This document shows, in pieces, positions 35,549-47,887 of a stretch of 64,000 nucleotides of DNA (position 1 is its first letter; every line of letters starts with the position of its first letter). The notes beneath the pieces are model-generated. The model was given only the letters and a program-made list of their open reading frames with translations, had not been told where the DNA came from and ran no database searches. The stretch covers positions 398,084,249 through 398,148,248 of the forward strand of contig NC_061510.1 of the NCBI RefSeq assembly GCF_022539505.1. The letters are read 5' to 3'. Origin of the DNA: Lolium rigidum. Taxonomy: Eukaryota; Streptophyta; Magnoliopsida; Poales; Poaceae. The position numbers were made by a program, and so were the translations under genes.

Positions 35549-38119
35549 GTTCCTACTCGCCCTCGAGTAGGTAAACGATAAAAATAATAATTTCTGAAGT
35601 GACATGCTACTATCATAATCTTGATCAACATTATTGTAAATCATATGAGATGAATGAAGTGATTCAAAGCAATGGTAAAGATAATGATTAAACAACTGAA
35701 TCATATAGCAAAGATTTTTTATGAATAGTACTTTCAAGACAAGTATCAAAGAGACTTGCATAAGAGTTAACTCATAAAGCAATAGATTCAAAGTAGAAGG
35801 TTTCGAAGCAACACAAAGGATGATTAATTTTCAGCAATTTCTTTCAACTTGTAACATGTATATCTCATGGATAATTGTCAACATAAAGTAATATAACAAG
35901 TGCAATAAGTAAACATGTAAGAATCAATGCACACAGTTGACACAAGTGTTTGCTTCTAAGATAGAAAGAAGTAGGTAAACTGACTCAACATAAAGTAAAA
36001 GAATGTCCCCTTCGCATAGGGAAGCATGGATTACTATTTTTGTGCTAGAGCTTTTATTTTGAAAACATAGAAACAATTTTGTCAACGGTAGTAATAATTC
36101 ATATGTGTTATGCATAAAACTTCCTACAGTTGTAAGCCTCATGCATCGAATACCAATAGTGCCCGCACCTTGTTCTAATTAGCTTGGATTTACATGGATT
36201 ATCATTGCATAACATATGTTTCAACCAAGTGTCACAAATGTGTACCTCTATGCCGCCTGTACAAAGGTCCAAGGCGATAAATCGCATTTGATTTCTCGTT
36301 TTTGATAGATCTCAACTAAGGGCATCCATACCGGGACAAAATAGAAAACAGATAATGGACTCCTTTTTAATGCATAAGCATTCAACAACAGATAATATTC
36401 TCATAAGAGATTGATGATTAGTGTCCAAACTGAAAACTTCCACCATGATACATGGCTTTGGTTAGCGGCCCAATGTTCTTCTCTAACATATGCATACGCA
36501 AACCATTTGATCATGATAAATCACCCTTACTTCAGACAAGACGAACATGCATAGCAACTCACATGATATTCAACAAAGGTGTAAAAAGTTGATGGCGTCC
36601 CCAGAAACATGGTTACCGCTCAACAAGCAACTTATAAGAACTAAAATACATAGCTACATATTCATCACCACAATAGTTTTTTAAGCTATTTTCTCATGAG
36701 CTATATATTGCAAAGACAAAGGAATGAAATTTTAAAGGTAGCACTCAAGTAATTTACTTTGGAATGGCAGAAAAATACCACATAGTAGGTAGATATGGTG
36801 GACACAAATGGCATAGGTTTTGGCTCAAGATGTTTGGATGCACGAGAAGCAATTCCTCTCAGTACAAGGCTTGGGCTAGCAAGGTTGTTTGAAGCAAACA
36901 CAAGTATGAATAGGTACAGCAAAACTTACACAAGAGCATATTGCAAGCATTATAAGACTCTACACTGTCTTCCTTGTTGTTCAAACACTTTACCAGAAAA
37001 TATCTAGACCTTAAAGAGACCAATCATGCAAACCAAATTTCAACAAGCTCTATGGTAGTTCTCCACTAATAGATTAAACCACATGATGCAAGAGCTTAAA
37101 CATGATCTATCAGAGCTCGAAACAATTGCCAAGCATCAAGTTATTCAAAACCATATGAAGCATTTTCTGATTCCAACCAAATAGCAATCAACGAAGCAAT
37201 TTTCAGCCTTCGCCATGAACATTAAAGCACAACTAAGAACACACGTGTTCAAATGAAAAAGCAGAGCGTAATATCTCCAATACAAGGATGGTGGGATCCA
37301 AATTTATTCAAACATAAACAAAAATAAAAACAAACAGACGCTCCAAGTAAAAAACATAAGATGTGATGGAATAAAAATATAGTTTCACTAGAAGTGACCT
37401 GATAAGTTGTCGATGAAGAAGGGGATGCCTTGGGCATCCCCAAGCTTAGATGCTTGAGTCTTCTTAAAATATGCAGGGATGAACCACGGGGGCATCCCCA
37501 AGCTTAGACTTTTCACTCTTCTTGATCATATTGTATCACCCTCTTCTCTTGACCCTTGAAAACTTCCTCCACATCAAACTTAAAGCAAACTCATTAGAGG
37601 GTTAGTGCATAATCAAAGATTCATATATTCAGAGGTGACATAATCATTCTTAACACTTCTGGACATTGCACAAAGCTACTGAAAGTTAATAGAACAAAGA
37701 AATCCATTCAACATAGCAAAAGAGGCAATGCGAAATAAAAGACAGAATCTGTCAAAACAGAACAGTCCATAAAGACGAATTTTCCAGAGGCACTTAACTT
37801 GCTCAGACGGAAAAACTCAAAACTAATGAAAGTTGCGTACATATCTGAGGATCATGCACGTAAATTCGCAGATTTTTTTGATTTTTCTACAGAGAGATCT
37901 ACGCAAATTCTTGACAGACAGCAAATCTCTTTCTGCGCAGTAATCCAAATCTAGCATCAACTTTACCATAGAGACTTTATTTGGCACAAAAACATGATAA
38001 GGAGAGGTTGCTACAGTAGTAACAACTTCCAAGACTCAACAAAATAGTAGCAAAATAAACACATGGGTTATCTCCCAAGAAGTGCTTTCTTTATAGCCAT
38101 TAAGATGGGCTCAGTAATT
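35549..38119 (-). other. G5 3' noncoding region
   Basis: Shared with G1 (20.5-22.5 kb) and G4 (49.5-50.9 kb) in the same order. It contains the two spaced copies of TAAGCTTGGGGATGCCC. No conserved ORF is seen in it. Confidence 0.7.
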
Positions 38120-38887
38120 TTAATGATGCTCTCGCAAGAAATAAGAGTTGAAGCAAAAGAGAACATCAAGAAGCAAATTCAAAACACATTTAAGCCTAAC
38201 CCACTTTCTATGAAAAGGAATCTTGTACAAAAATAAATTCATGAAGAACAAAGTGACAAGCATAGGAAGATAAAACATGAGTAACTTCAAAATTCTCAAC
38301 ATAAAGAGGGGAAACTTAATATTATTAAGATGCATATAACCATGTTTCCCTCTCTCATAATAACTTTCAGTAGCATCATGAACAAACTCAACAATATAAC
38401 TATCACACACAGCATTCTTGTCATGAGCTACATGCATAAAATTATTACTCTCCACATAATCATAATCAATTTTATTAGTTGTAGTGGGAGCAAATTCAAT
38501 AAAATAGCTATCATTATTATTCTCATCACCATAGTCATCATATATAGGAGGCACATTGTAATCATAGTTAATTTTCTCCTCAATAGTAGGTGGACTAAAA
38601 ATATCATATTCATCATTGCAAACATCATATATAGGAGGTAAAGTATCATCAAAGTAAATTTTCTCCTCCATGCTTGGGGGACTAAAAATATCACAACCAG
38701 CTTCCCCAAGCTTAAATTCTTCCATAACATTAGCAATAATAGTGTCCAAAGAGTTCATGCTAATAACATTGCTACAACTATTTTGCAAACAAAGTTCCAT
38801 GGGTTTTTTAATTCTCTCTTCAAACACATCATATCCTAATTCAAGATAAAGTTCATAAAGATCTCTAATTTTTTTGTTGTTTTCCAT
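38120..38887 (-). CDS. G5 ORF: acidic repeat protein with hydrophobic C-terminus (255 aa)
   Basis: This is the only sizeable intact ORF of the element. It starts 174 bases inside the 5' LTR border, where gag would normally begin. Residues 1-75 are mixed helical-looking sequence with no gag motif and no zinc knuckle. About residues 80-135 contain two copies of an acidic module, FSPP.(M/I)EEKI..D…PPIYD, about 35 residues apart. From about residue 190 there are strongly hydrophobic stretches (FPLFMLRILKLLMFYLPMLV and LLLDVLFCFNSYFL) that could span membranes. I know no function. Candidates are an accessory protein of a non-autonomous retrotransposon or an ORF kept by chance in a young insertion. 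Confidence 0.7.
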   Translation of the reverse strand: MENNKKIRDLYELYLELGYDVFEERIKKPMELCLQNSCSNVISMNSLDTIIANVMEEFKLGEAGCDIFSPPSMEEKIYFDDTLPPIYDVCNDEYDIFSPPTIEEKINYDYNVPPIYDDYGDENNNDSYFIEFAPTTTNKIDYDYVESNNFMHVAHDKNAVCDSYIVEFVHDATESYYERGKHGYMHLNNIKFPLFMLRILKLLMFYLPMLVTLFFMNLFLYKIPFHRKWVRLKCVLNLLLDVLFCFNSYFLREHH

Positions 38888-39032
38888 TAAGCCTAACTAG
38901 TGAAAATAAAAACAAGAAACAAAAAGATATAATTGCAGAATCTAAAGGAGGTACCTTCGAGCACTCACACACCGGCAACAGTGATAGGAAATAGCTTAGT
39001 AGTCGGAAGATGTGAATACCTTTTACCTTACC

Positions 39033-39050
39033 TCCCCGGCAACGGCGCCA
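39033..39050 (-). promoter_or_regulatory. G5 primer-binding site
   Basis: TGGCGCCGTTGCCGGGGA on the minus strand stands ten bases inside the 5' LTR end. It begins with TGG, as expected for pairing with a tRNA CCA end. Sister elements carry the same site. Confidence 0.8.
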
Positions 39051-39060
39051 GAAAATAGCT

Positions 39061-40550
39061 TGATGTCTACGTGTGCTTCTATTCTTGTAGATAGTGTTGG
39101 GCCTCCAAGAGCAGAGGTTTGTAGAACAGCAGCAAGTTTCCCTTCAATGAATCACCCAAGGTTTATCGAACTCAGGGAGGTAGAGGTCAAAGATAGTCCT
39201 CTCAAGCAACTCTGCAATTAAGATACGAGAAGTCTCTTGTGTCCCCAACACACCTAATACACTTGTCAGATGTATAGGTGCACTAGTTCGGCGAAGAGAT
39301 AGTAAAAAACAGGTGGCATAGATGGTGGTAATATTACAGGAAGTAAAGATGCGATAAAAACAATGAAACAAGCGATGTTTGCAGTATTTGGAAACAAGGC
39401 CTAGGGATCATACTTTCACTAGTGGACACTCTCAACATTGATCACATAATAAATAAATAACTTCTCCTCACTTGTGCTACATTCACACTCTCTTGTTGAA
39501 TAACAAACACCATTTATTGTGTAGGGCTACAAGAGCTCCCTCAAGCCAGAGTTAACAAGCTCCACAACATTCGGAATTCATATTTAAGTAACCTCTAGAG
39601 TGCATAATAGACCGTTGCAATTTAGACCGAGTACTAACATAGCATACACACCGTCACCAATAGCTACAAAAGGGGGAATAGATCACATCAATACTATCAT
39701 AGTAATAGTTAACTCCATAACGTACAAGAGATTACAATCATAACCTATGCCAAGTACTACATGATGCACACACCGTCACCTTAATTTACATCATGAAGGA
39801 GGAATAGACTACTTTAATAACATCACTAGAGTAGCACATAGATTAATAGTGATACAAAGCTCATCATATGGATCTCAATCATGTAAGTCAGCTCATGAGA
39901 TCATTGTATTGAGGTACATGAGAGAGCGATTAACCACATAGCTACCGGTAGAGCCCTTAGCCTGGAGGGAGAACTACTCCCTCCTCATCATGGGAGACTG
40001 CAACAGCAATGAAGATGGCGGTGATGTCGATGGAGATGGATTCCGGGGGCAATTCCCCGTCCCGGCGGCGTGCCGGAACAGAGACTTCTGTCCCCCGAAC
40101 TTGACTTCGCGATGGCGTCGGCTGCGTAACTTTTCTCGTCCTGTGGCTTATGTTTTTAGGGTTTTCGAGACGGAGAGTATATATAGGCGAAAGAGCGATG
40201 TCGATGGAGTCCTGGTGGTCCCACACCATAGGGGGGCGCCCCCCCTTGGCCGCGCCGCCCTGTGGGGTGGGACCCCCAGGGCTCTCCTCTTGTGCCTCTA
40301 TGGCTCTCTGGAAGCTTCGTGGAAAAATAAGATTCTGGGCGTTGATTTCGTCCAATGCCGAGAATATTTCCTTTGTAGGATTTCTGAAACCAAAAACAGC
40401 AGAAAACAGGAACTGGCACTTCGGCATCTTGTTAATAGGTTAGTTCCGGAAAATGCATAAAAACGATATAAAGTGTGAACAAAACATGTAGGTATTGTCA
40501 TAAAACTAGCATGGAACATAAGAAATTATAGATACGTTGGAGACGTATCA
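39061..40550 (-). repeat. G5 5' LTR (1,490 bp)
   Basis: Same termini as the 3' LTR. A few substitutions and short indels distinguish the two copies. GCGTC follows at 40551-40555. Confidence 0.95.
40178..40185 (-). promoter_or_regulatory. TATA box in G5 5' LTR
   Basis: TATATATA on the minus strand, at the same place as in the 3' LTR, is the best candidate for the element's promoter. Confidence 0.55.
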
Positions 40551-41352
40551 GCGTCCAAGCACCCTCCAGAACACGTACCTCAGCAGCCTCGCATCGTCGG
40601 TGGAGGAAACGGCGGCGCGTCGACCGAAGGCCCGAGGACGGGATCCCCACCAGGCGAAGACGGCGCCGTCGCTGCGCCATCCACGCGGAGGAACTCCGAC
40701 AGATCCATCACCGCTACACACAGCACCGACGAGGAGGAGCTGGATCCGCGGAGACCAAAAGGCTGACCACGCCGACGCCGCTCCTACTCAGACGCCGCCG
40801 CCAGCCACCAACGTCCACGCCCTATTTACAAGCCAGACACCAGATCCGCGGTTCCCCCCTATCCCACCGCCACAGCGGATGGAGGAGAGGAGGAGAACCG
40901 ACGGCGGCGCCGGAGAAACGGGGGGAACGACCGACGACTCTCAAAATCGCCTCTCTCGACTGTAGCACGGGAGAGGGGATAAAAAATAAAATTCAGGGTT
41001 GTTACAGAGTCCCTCTTGATCTCTCTCTCGCCATCTCGTGCATGGATGCAAACATTCAATCATGCTTCGTTGTTCCTTACACGATAAAGCCAAACTGTCC
41101 GGCACGCGCGCTCGAAACTCACGCCGGCAAGATCGGCATCAACTTCGCTGTCGAAGGATCCGGTGCCGCAACAAAAGGCTACGCAGGTAGACTGCTTCGT
41201 CTCCCTCGTCCACGCCGGAAGAATCAAGAGATGTAGCTCTCCGTTGCGCTGGGCCCTATCTCAGGCCATGATTACGATCTCGTGGCCGCCGACACGACAC
41301 CACAACATTCGCCGACCTGACACTGACGATCGAGGGAGGCACGACAGACATC
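40551..41352. other. Continuation of the segment interrupted by G5, then unassigned DNA
   Basis: GCGTCCAAGC continues the sequence broken at 34047. The GC-rich part to about 40980 resembles a LINE 5' region by composition only. From 41040 to 41352 no element is recognised; it is the flank of Copia C2. Confidence 0.4.
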
Positions 41353-41490
41353 TGTAAAACATGTAACCTGTGTTGGTTTGGGAACCGGCACTTCTCCAAT
41401 AGGGAGAGGCCAATATATATATCAAGGGGTGTATACAAGTTACAACGTATAATACAAGTGTACAAGCTAGGCTACTATATATGTCTAACA
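41353..41490 (-). repeat. Copia C2 3' LTR (138 bp)
   Basis: It starts TGTTAGACATATATAGTAGC and ends TGTTTTACA on the minus strand, right after GAGGGAGGG. It matches both ends of 15516-15771 but lacks about 118 central bases. Confidence 0.85.
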
Positions 41491-41500
41491 CCCTCCCTCA
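41491..41500 (-). promoter_or_regulatory. Copia C2 polypurine tract
   Basis: TGAGGGAGGG on the minus strand directly precedes the 3' LTR and is the expected primer site for plus-strand DNA synthesis. Confidence 0.7.
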
Positions 41501-41503
41501 ATC

Positions 41504-44500
41504 TTAGCCACTTCGTAGAGAATTAAGAAGGATAAGATTGCGCCGACACACCTCAAACTTTGGTAGTGGTTTCGGCTTTGTGAAGATGTCTGCAAGTTGA
41601 TCCTTAGAGGATATGAACTTGATTTGTAGTAGCCTTTGTGAAACACGTTCCCTCACAAAATGATAGTCAACTTCGATGTGTTTTGTTCGAGCATGAAATA
41701 CCGGACTTGCTGAAAGGTATGTAGCCCCAATGTTATCACACCAAAGTATAGGAGGCCTCGGTTGGGGAACGCCCAACTCCTTAAGCAATGACTACACCCA
41801 AGTGAGTTCCGCAGTGGCATTAGCAACAGCCTTATACTCTGCTTCAGTGCTGCTCCGAGATATTGTAGCCTGTTTGCGCGCACTCCAGGCGATCAAACTA
41901 GAGCCAAAGAACACAGCATATCCCCCCATAGATCGCCTATCATCAGGACCACCTACCCAATCTGCATCATAATACGCCGAGAGCACCCCAGAGGGGCTGG
42001 GCCGAATATGAAGACCATAAGACACAATAAGACTGACATAACGCAAGATGCGTTTGACAGCGGACCAATTTGTGTCACGAGGCTCATGCAGTGCGCGGCG
42101 TACTCGATGACAGCATAGGAGAGATCGGGGCGCGTGATAGTCAAGTACTGAGACCACCAACAATGCTTTGGTACTCAGTAGCATCAGCAGAGGACAGGAG
42201 CTCACCATCAGCAGCAGTAATCTTGTCAGTGGATGACATAGGAGTCGCGGTGGGTTTACACTTGAGCATCCCGGCACGACGAAGCAAATCCAAAGAGTAT
42301 TTCTTTTGCGTCATAATCAGACCACGGTCGCGATGAGTAACCTCCAAACCGAGGAAAAAATGAAGTTGTCCAAGATCTTTGACCGCAAAATCTGTACCCG
42401 ATGAGAGAATAAGCTTGTCCGCACCAGGAGGAGACGAGCTGATCAGTATGATGTCGTCAATGTACACCAGAAAATACATAGTCACTGCAGGTTTCTGGAG
42501 AAGAAATAATGATGAATCTGCTGTCGAAGGCACAAAACCATGAGCACGGAGAGCCAAGGCAAGACGAGCATGCCACGCACGAGGAGCTTGCTTCAGTCCA
42601 TACAATGCTTTAGTAAGGCGACAGAGATAATCAGGGTGATCAGAATCAACAAACCCCGGAGGCTGTCGCATATAAACCTCCTCCTCCAATAAGCCATGCA
42701 GGAAAGCATTCTGCACATCCAGTTGATGCATAGACCAGCCACAAGTAACTGCAAGGGATAAAAGAAGTCTGATGTTAGTAGGCTTGATCACAGGGCTGAA
42801 GGTATCTTCATAATCAAGACCATAACGCTGCCGAAGTCCTCGAGCAACAAGACGCGCTTTATAGCACTCAATAGACCCATCAGCATGCTTCTTCACTTTG
42901 AACACCCACTTGGAGTCAATAACGTTCACACGAGACGGCGGAGGAACAAGAGTCCATGTCTCATTGCGAAGCAGAGCATTATACTCCAACTCCATAGCTG
43001 CTCGCCAATGCGGAATACTCATCGCAACCTGATAATTGCGGGGCTCAGCAGACGGATCAGCAACAGCGGCAGCCAAACAAGTAGTGTACCAAGCAACAGT
43101 GCCATCCGTGCGCTCCTTGGGACAAACAATACCACTGCGGCTTCGAGTATGTGGGCGGAGCACAACAGGAGCAACAGGATCAGTGGTCGGTGACGAAGAA
43201 GCCCGTGAAGGGTTGGGCACAGGAGACGGCACACAAGGCGACACCGGCGCAGGCGAGGGTGGGGGTGGTGTCGAGGGTGCAGGCGAGGGAGGGGCAGGCG
43301 ACGGTGCCCCCCTAGGAGACGTCGGTGCAGGCGAGGCTGACACGGGCGAGGCGGCCACGTGATCGTCGTGGTCGAGCCGTGCATGGGCACTGGCATCGAG
43401 GCCATGCACGGGTGAGGCGGGGCGATCGACGTGGGCGGAGGGCGCATGTGCATGCGCACGCGCATCGAGGCCATGCGACGAGGCGGCGTGATCGACGTCG
43501 GAGGCCGAGCGTGCATGGTCACGCTTGTCGAGGCCATGGGAGGCGACGTGATCGACGTTTGGCGAGGGCGAAGAAGGCGTAGCATCATCCAATAGTTCCA
43601 ACCGAGCACCACGACCAGTTCCTGCACCATGGTTAGGCAACAACAGGGGAGAATATGCAACATCACCAAATTGGTCAGCAGAAATAGGAGATGAATGCAA
43701 TGGTGGTGGCTCGACAGTGGTGGATGGAAGGCCAGCAAAAGGGAACACGTTTTCATCAAACACAACATCCCGAGATATGTAAACACGATTTGTGGGAACA
43801 TGAAGACATTTGTAGCCCTTGTGGAGGAAACTATAGCCAAGAAAGACACACTTTTTAGAGCGGTATTCCAACTTGCGGTTATTATAGGGACGTAAATGTG
43901 GCAAGCATGCCCAGCCGAACACCTTGAAAAAGGTATAGTCCGGAAGTTCATGCAAAAGCAACTCAATAGGAGTCTTCATGTTAAGAACACGAGTGGGAGT
44001 GCGATTGATGAGAAAGCAAGCAGTCGAAAAAGCATCACTCCAGAAACAAAAAGGAACAGATGCATGTACGTGCCAAAAGGGTAAGACCAGTTTCAACAAT
44101 GTGACAATGCTTACATTCGGTAGAGCCATTCTGCTGATGTGTACGAGGACATGAGAGACAATGTGAAATCCCAAGCTGCTGAAAAAAGGTGTTAAGGTTG
44201 TGATACTCGCCACCCCAATCAGACTAAACATGAATGATCTTGTGCTTGAGACGACTCTCTACATGCTTTTGGAATTTAATGAAAACATTTAAAACATCAG
44301 ACTTGCACTTAATAAGATACAACCAAGTAAAGCGACTATAAGCATCAATGAAACTGACATAATATTTATGACCACTGATAGAAGTTTTAGCAGGACCCCA
44401 CACATCTGAAAACACAAGTTCTAGAAGACTCTTGACTACTCGACTAGATAAAGAAAAAGGTAGTTGATGACTTTTGCCTTGCTGACAGGCATCACACACT

Positions 44501-44672
44501 GATATATCTTTATTGCTAGACACACTAGGAAGCTCATGACGATGAAGAATATGGTGAACAAAAGGTATGGTTGGATGACCAAGGCGAGCATGCCACTGTA
44601 ACAACGAAGTGCGAACTCCACTGAAGACCTGAGAGAGACGTGGCGATTCCAACTGATAGTGACCTTGAGATA
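41504..44672 (-). pseudogene. Copia C2 integrase-RT-RNase H polyprotein part (broken)
   Basis: The preintegrase and integrase start lie at 44672-44224 (LLQWHARLGHP, CDACQQGKSHQLPF, FIDAYSRFTWLYLI). The next frame, 44231-42141 (696 aa), holds the integrase end (KKCVFLGYS, about residue 130), a Pro/Ala/His-rich linker with HGLD repeats (about 220-300), RT motif A QLDVQNAFLHGL (about 500) and the active site YIDDIIL (about 590). RNase H follows in shifted frames: [12 protein letters not shown] at 42277-41792, then [12 protein letters not shown] at 41788-41504. A TGA-region break at 44231 and two frameshifts near 42.2 and 41.8 kb make it a pseudogene, though most catalytic residues are kept. Confidence 0.9.
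43340..43570 (-). repeat. Imperfect tandem repeat in the Copia C2 linker
   Basis: Four to five diverged copies of a GCCATGCACGG / CGTGATCGACGT-type unit encode HGLD…HAR-like peptides between integrase and RT. Unit length is about 50-60 bp and irregular. Confidence 0.6.
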
Positions 44673-44677
44673 GGCGC

Positions 44678-45972
44678 TGCTGGCGTGTAGTTGATGTGGG
44701 AGTTAGAAATCCCTGGGGTGTAACGGCGACAGAAAAGTAGCTGCTTGTGACGGTAAAGCACACGTATGATGAGTACAGCAGCGAGTTTTCCCTCAGTAAG
44801 AAACCAAGGTTATCAAACCAGTAGGAGATGAAGGCCACGTGAAGGTTGTTGGTGAAGGAGTGTAGTGTGGCGCAACACCAGTGATTCCGGCGCCAACGTG
44901 GAACCTGCACAACACAATCAAACTACTTTGCCCCAACTTAACAGTGAGGTTGTCAATCTCACCGGCTTGCCGAAAACAAAGGATTAAACGTATGGTGTGG
45001 AGAATTATGTTTGCTTGCAGAAAACAAAAGAGAACAATGATTGCAGTAGGTTGTATTTCAGATGTAAAAGAATGGACTGGGGTCCACAGTTCACTAGTGG
45101 TGTCTCTCCAATAAGATAAATAGCATGTTGGGTGAACAAATTACAGCTGGGCAATTGACAAATAGATAAGCATATACATATCATGATGACTACTATGAGA
45201 TTTACTTAGGGCATTACGACAAAGAACATAGACCACCATCCAGCATGCATCTATGCCTAAAAAGTCCACCTTCGAGTTAGCATCCGCACCCCTTCCAGTA
45301 TTAAGTTGCAAACAACAGACAATTACATTAAGTACTGTGCGTAATGTAAACAATACAAATATCCTTAGACAAAGCATTGATGTTTTATCCCTAGTGGCAA
45401 CATCACATCCACAACCTTAGGGGTTGCTTTCACTCCCTCAGATTCAATATAGACATGAACCCACTATCTAGCATAAATACTCCCTCTTGGAGTCACAAGT
45501 ATTAACTTGGCCAGAGCCTCTACTAGCAACGGAGAGCATGCAAGAACATAAATAACATATATGATAGATCAATAATCAACTTGACATAGTATTCCATATT
45601 TATCGGATCCCAACAAACACAAAATGTAGCATTACAAATAGATGATCTTGATCATGATAGGCAGCTCACAAGATCTAAACATGATAGCACAAGAGGAGAA
45701 GACAACCATCTAGCTACTGCTATGGACCTGTAGTCCAAGGATGAACTACTCACGCATCAGTCCGGAGGCGGGCATGGTGATGTAGAGCCCTCCGGTGATG
45801 ATTCCCCTCTCCGGCAGGGTGCCGGAGGCGATCTTTTGAACCCCCGAGGTAGGTTGACGGCGACGGCGTCTCTGGAACTTTTCTCGTATCGTGGCTCTCG
45901 GTACTAGGGTTTTCGCGACGGAAGGAATAAATAGGCGAAGGGGCAGCGTCGGGGGGCGCCCGAGGGGCCCAC
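44678..45972 (-). repeat. G1 3' LTR, right part (inverted)
   Basis: The reverse complement matches 17787-19104, from GTGGG to the terminal CCAGCA. With 22540-22874 it makes a full LTR of about 1.62 kb. It abuts Copia C2 on one side (GCGCC) and a foreign end on the other (GTGGG duplicated). Confidence 0.85.
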
Positions 45973-46043
45973 TGACATGGGTATACCCTTCGGGTACCCA
46001 TTATTAGTATACCTGGCTCGGCTCGGCCCAATATGGAGAAGGC
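45973..46043. mobile_element. Right end of the element inserted in the G1 3' LTR
   Basis: It starts TGACATGGGTATACCC with an imperfect palindrome (GGGTATACCCTTCGGGTACCC). On the reverse strand it ends in CATGTCA before GTGGG. Paired with 22875-22975 it gives TG…CA ends and a shared 5-bp duplication. Confidence 0.5.
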
Positions 46044-47634
46044 TGATACGTCTCCAACGTATCGATAATTTCTTATGTTCCATGCTACTTTATTGATGAT
46101 ACCTACATGTTTTATGCACATTATATGTCATATTTATGCATTTTCTGGAACTAACCTATTAACAAGATGCCGAAGAGCCGATTGTCTGTTTTTCGCTGTT
46201 TTTGGTTTCATAAATCCTAGTAAGGAAATATTCTCGGAATTGGACGAAATCTTCGCCCAGGGTCCTATTTTTGCACGGAGCTTCCAGAAGACCGAAGAGG
46301 GAAGGAAGTGGGGCCACGAGGCGCCGACACCATAGGCCGGCGCGGCCCGTGCCCTGGCCGCGCCGACCTAGGGTGTGGGGCCCTCGTGTGGCCCCCCTCG
46401 TTGCCCTTCCGCCTACTTAAAGCCTCCGTCGCGAAAACCCCAGTACCGAGAGCCACGATACGGAAAACCTTCCAGAGACGCCGCCGCCGCGAATCCCATC
46501 TCGGGGGATTCAGGAGATCGCCTCCGGCACCCTGTCGGAGAGGGGATTCATCTCCCGGGGGACTCTTCATCGCCATGATCGCCTCCGGAGTGATGAGTGA
46601 GTAGTTCACCCCTGGACCATGGGTCCATAGCAGTAGCTAGATGGTCGTCTTCTCCTTGTTGTGCTTCATTGTTGGATCTTGTGAGCTGCCTAACATGATC
46701 AAGATCATCTATATGTAATTCTATATGTTGTGTTTGTCGGGATCCGATGGATAGAGAATACTATGTTATGGTGATTATCAATCTATTGTTTATGTGTTGT
46801 TTATGATCTTGCATGCTCTCCGTTATTAGTAGAGGCTCTGGCCAAGTTTTTGCTCTTAACTCCAAGAGGGAGTATTTATGCTCGATAGTGGGTTCATGCC
46901 TTCATTGACACCTCGGGATCGTGACAGTAGGTTCTAAGGTTGTGATGTGATGTTGCCACTAGGGATAAAACATTGATGCTATGTCTAAGAATGTAGTTGT
47001 CGATTACATTACGCACCATACTTAATGCAATTGTCTGTTGCTTAGCAACTTAATACTGAATGGGGTTCGGATGATAACCTGAAGGTGGACTTTTTAGGCA
47101 TAGATGCAGTTGGATGGCGGTCTATGTACTTTGTCGTAATGCCCAATTAAATCTCACTATATTCATCATATCATGTATATGCATTGTTATGCCCTTCTCT
47201 ATTTGTCAATTGCCCGACTGTAATTTGTTCACCCAACATGCTTTTATCTTATGGGAGAGACACCTCTAGTGAACTGTGGACCCCGGTCCTATTCTTTACA
47301 TACAATCTACTGCAATTGTGTTTTACTGTTTTCTTGCAAACAATCATCTTCCACTCGATACGTTTAATCCTTTGTTACAGCAAGCCGGTGAGATTGACAA
47401 CCTCACTGTTTCGTTGGGGCAAAGTACTTTGGTTTTGTTGTGCAGATTCCACGTTGGCGTCGGAATCCCTGTTGTTGCGCCGCATCACATTTCGCCACCA
47501 TCAACCTTCAACGTGCTTCTTGGCTCCTCCTGGTTCGATTCAACCTTGGTTTCTTTCTGAGGGAAAACTTGCCACTGTGCGCATCATACCTTCCTCTTGG
47601 GGTTCCCAACGGACGTTTACATTTACGCGCATCA
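46044..47634 (+). repeat. G3 5' LTR (1,591 bp)
   Basis: It starts TGATACGTCTCCAACGTATC and ends TTTACGCGCATCA before the spacer and primer-binding site. Confidence 0.8.
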
Positions 47635-47645
47635 AGCCTGTTTTA

Positions 47646-47662
47646 CGGCGCCGTTGCCGGGG
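47646..47662 (+). promoter_or_regulatory. G3 primer-binding site
   Basis: CGGCGCCGTTGCCGGGG, a close variant of the G5 site, stands eleven bases after the LTR end. Confidence 0.7.
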
Positions 47663-47887
47663 AGATCAAGACACGCCGCAAGGGAGTCTCCACTTCTCAA
47701 TCTCTTTACTTTGTTTTTGTCTTGCTTTATTTTATTTACTACTTTGTTTGCTGCACTAAATCAAAATACAAAAAAATTAGTTGCTAGTTTTACTTTATTT
47801 ATTGTCTTGCTCTCTATATCAAAATACAAAAAAAATTAGTTACTTGCATTTACTTTATCTAGTTTGTTTTATTTTACTGCTACTAAA

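Larger units (their letters stand above)
34048..40550 (-). mobile_element. Complete non-autonomous LTR retrotransposon G5 (6,503 bp)
   Basis: Two LTRs of 1,485 and 1,490 bp (34048-35532 and 39061-40550) flank a 3,528-bp interior. GCGTC lies immediately outside both ends (34043-34047 and 40551-40555), so the element is whole and inserted once. Orientation is minus: primer-binding site at 39050-39033, purine-rich tract just before 35532. The LTRs are nearly identical by eye, which points to a recent insertion. The interior lacks gag, reverse transcriptase and integrase and has one 255-aa ORF. Confidence 0.95.
41353..44677 (-). mobile_element. Copia C2, 3' half (inverted relative to its 5' half)
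   Basis: Reading minus: GCGCC at 44677-44673, then preintegrase, integrase, reverse transcriptase, RNase H, a purine tract and the 3' LTR (41490-41353). The pol frame at the break fits the frame in which the plus-strand half stops at 17456. The opposite orientation of the halves indicates an inversion or scaffold error. Confidence 0.85.

Noticed and set aside
43036..43582. Plus-strand Gly/Ala- and Arg/His-rich ORFs
   Set aside because: Antisense of the Copia C2 linker repeat; low complexity only.
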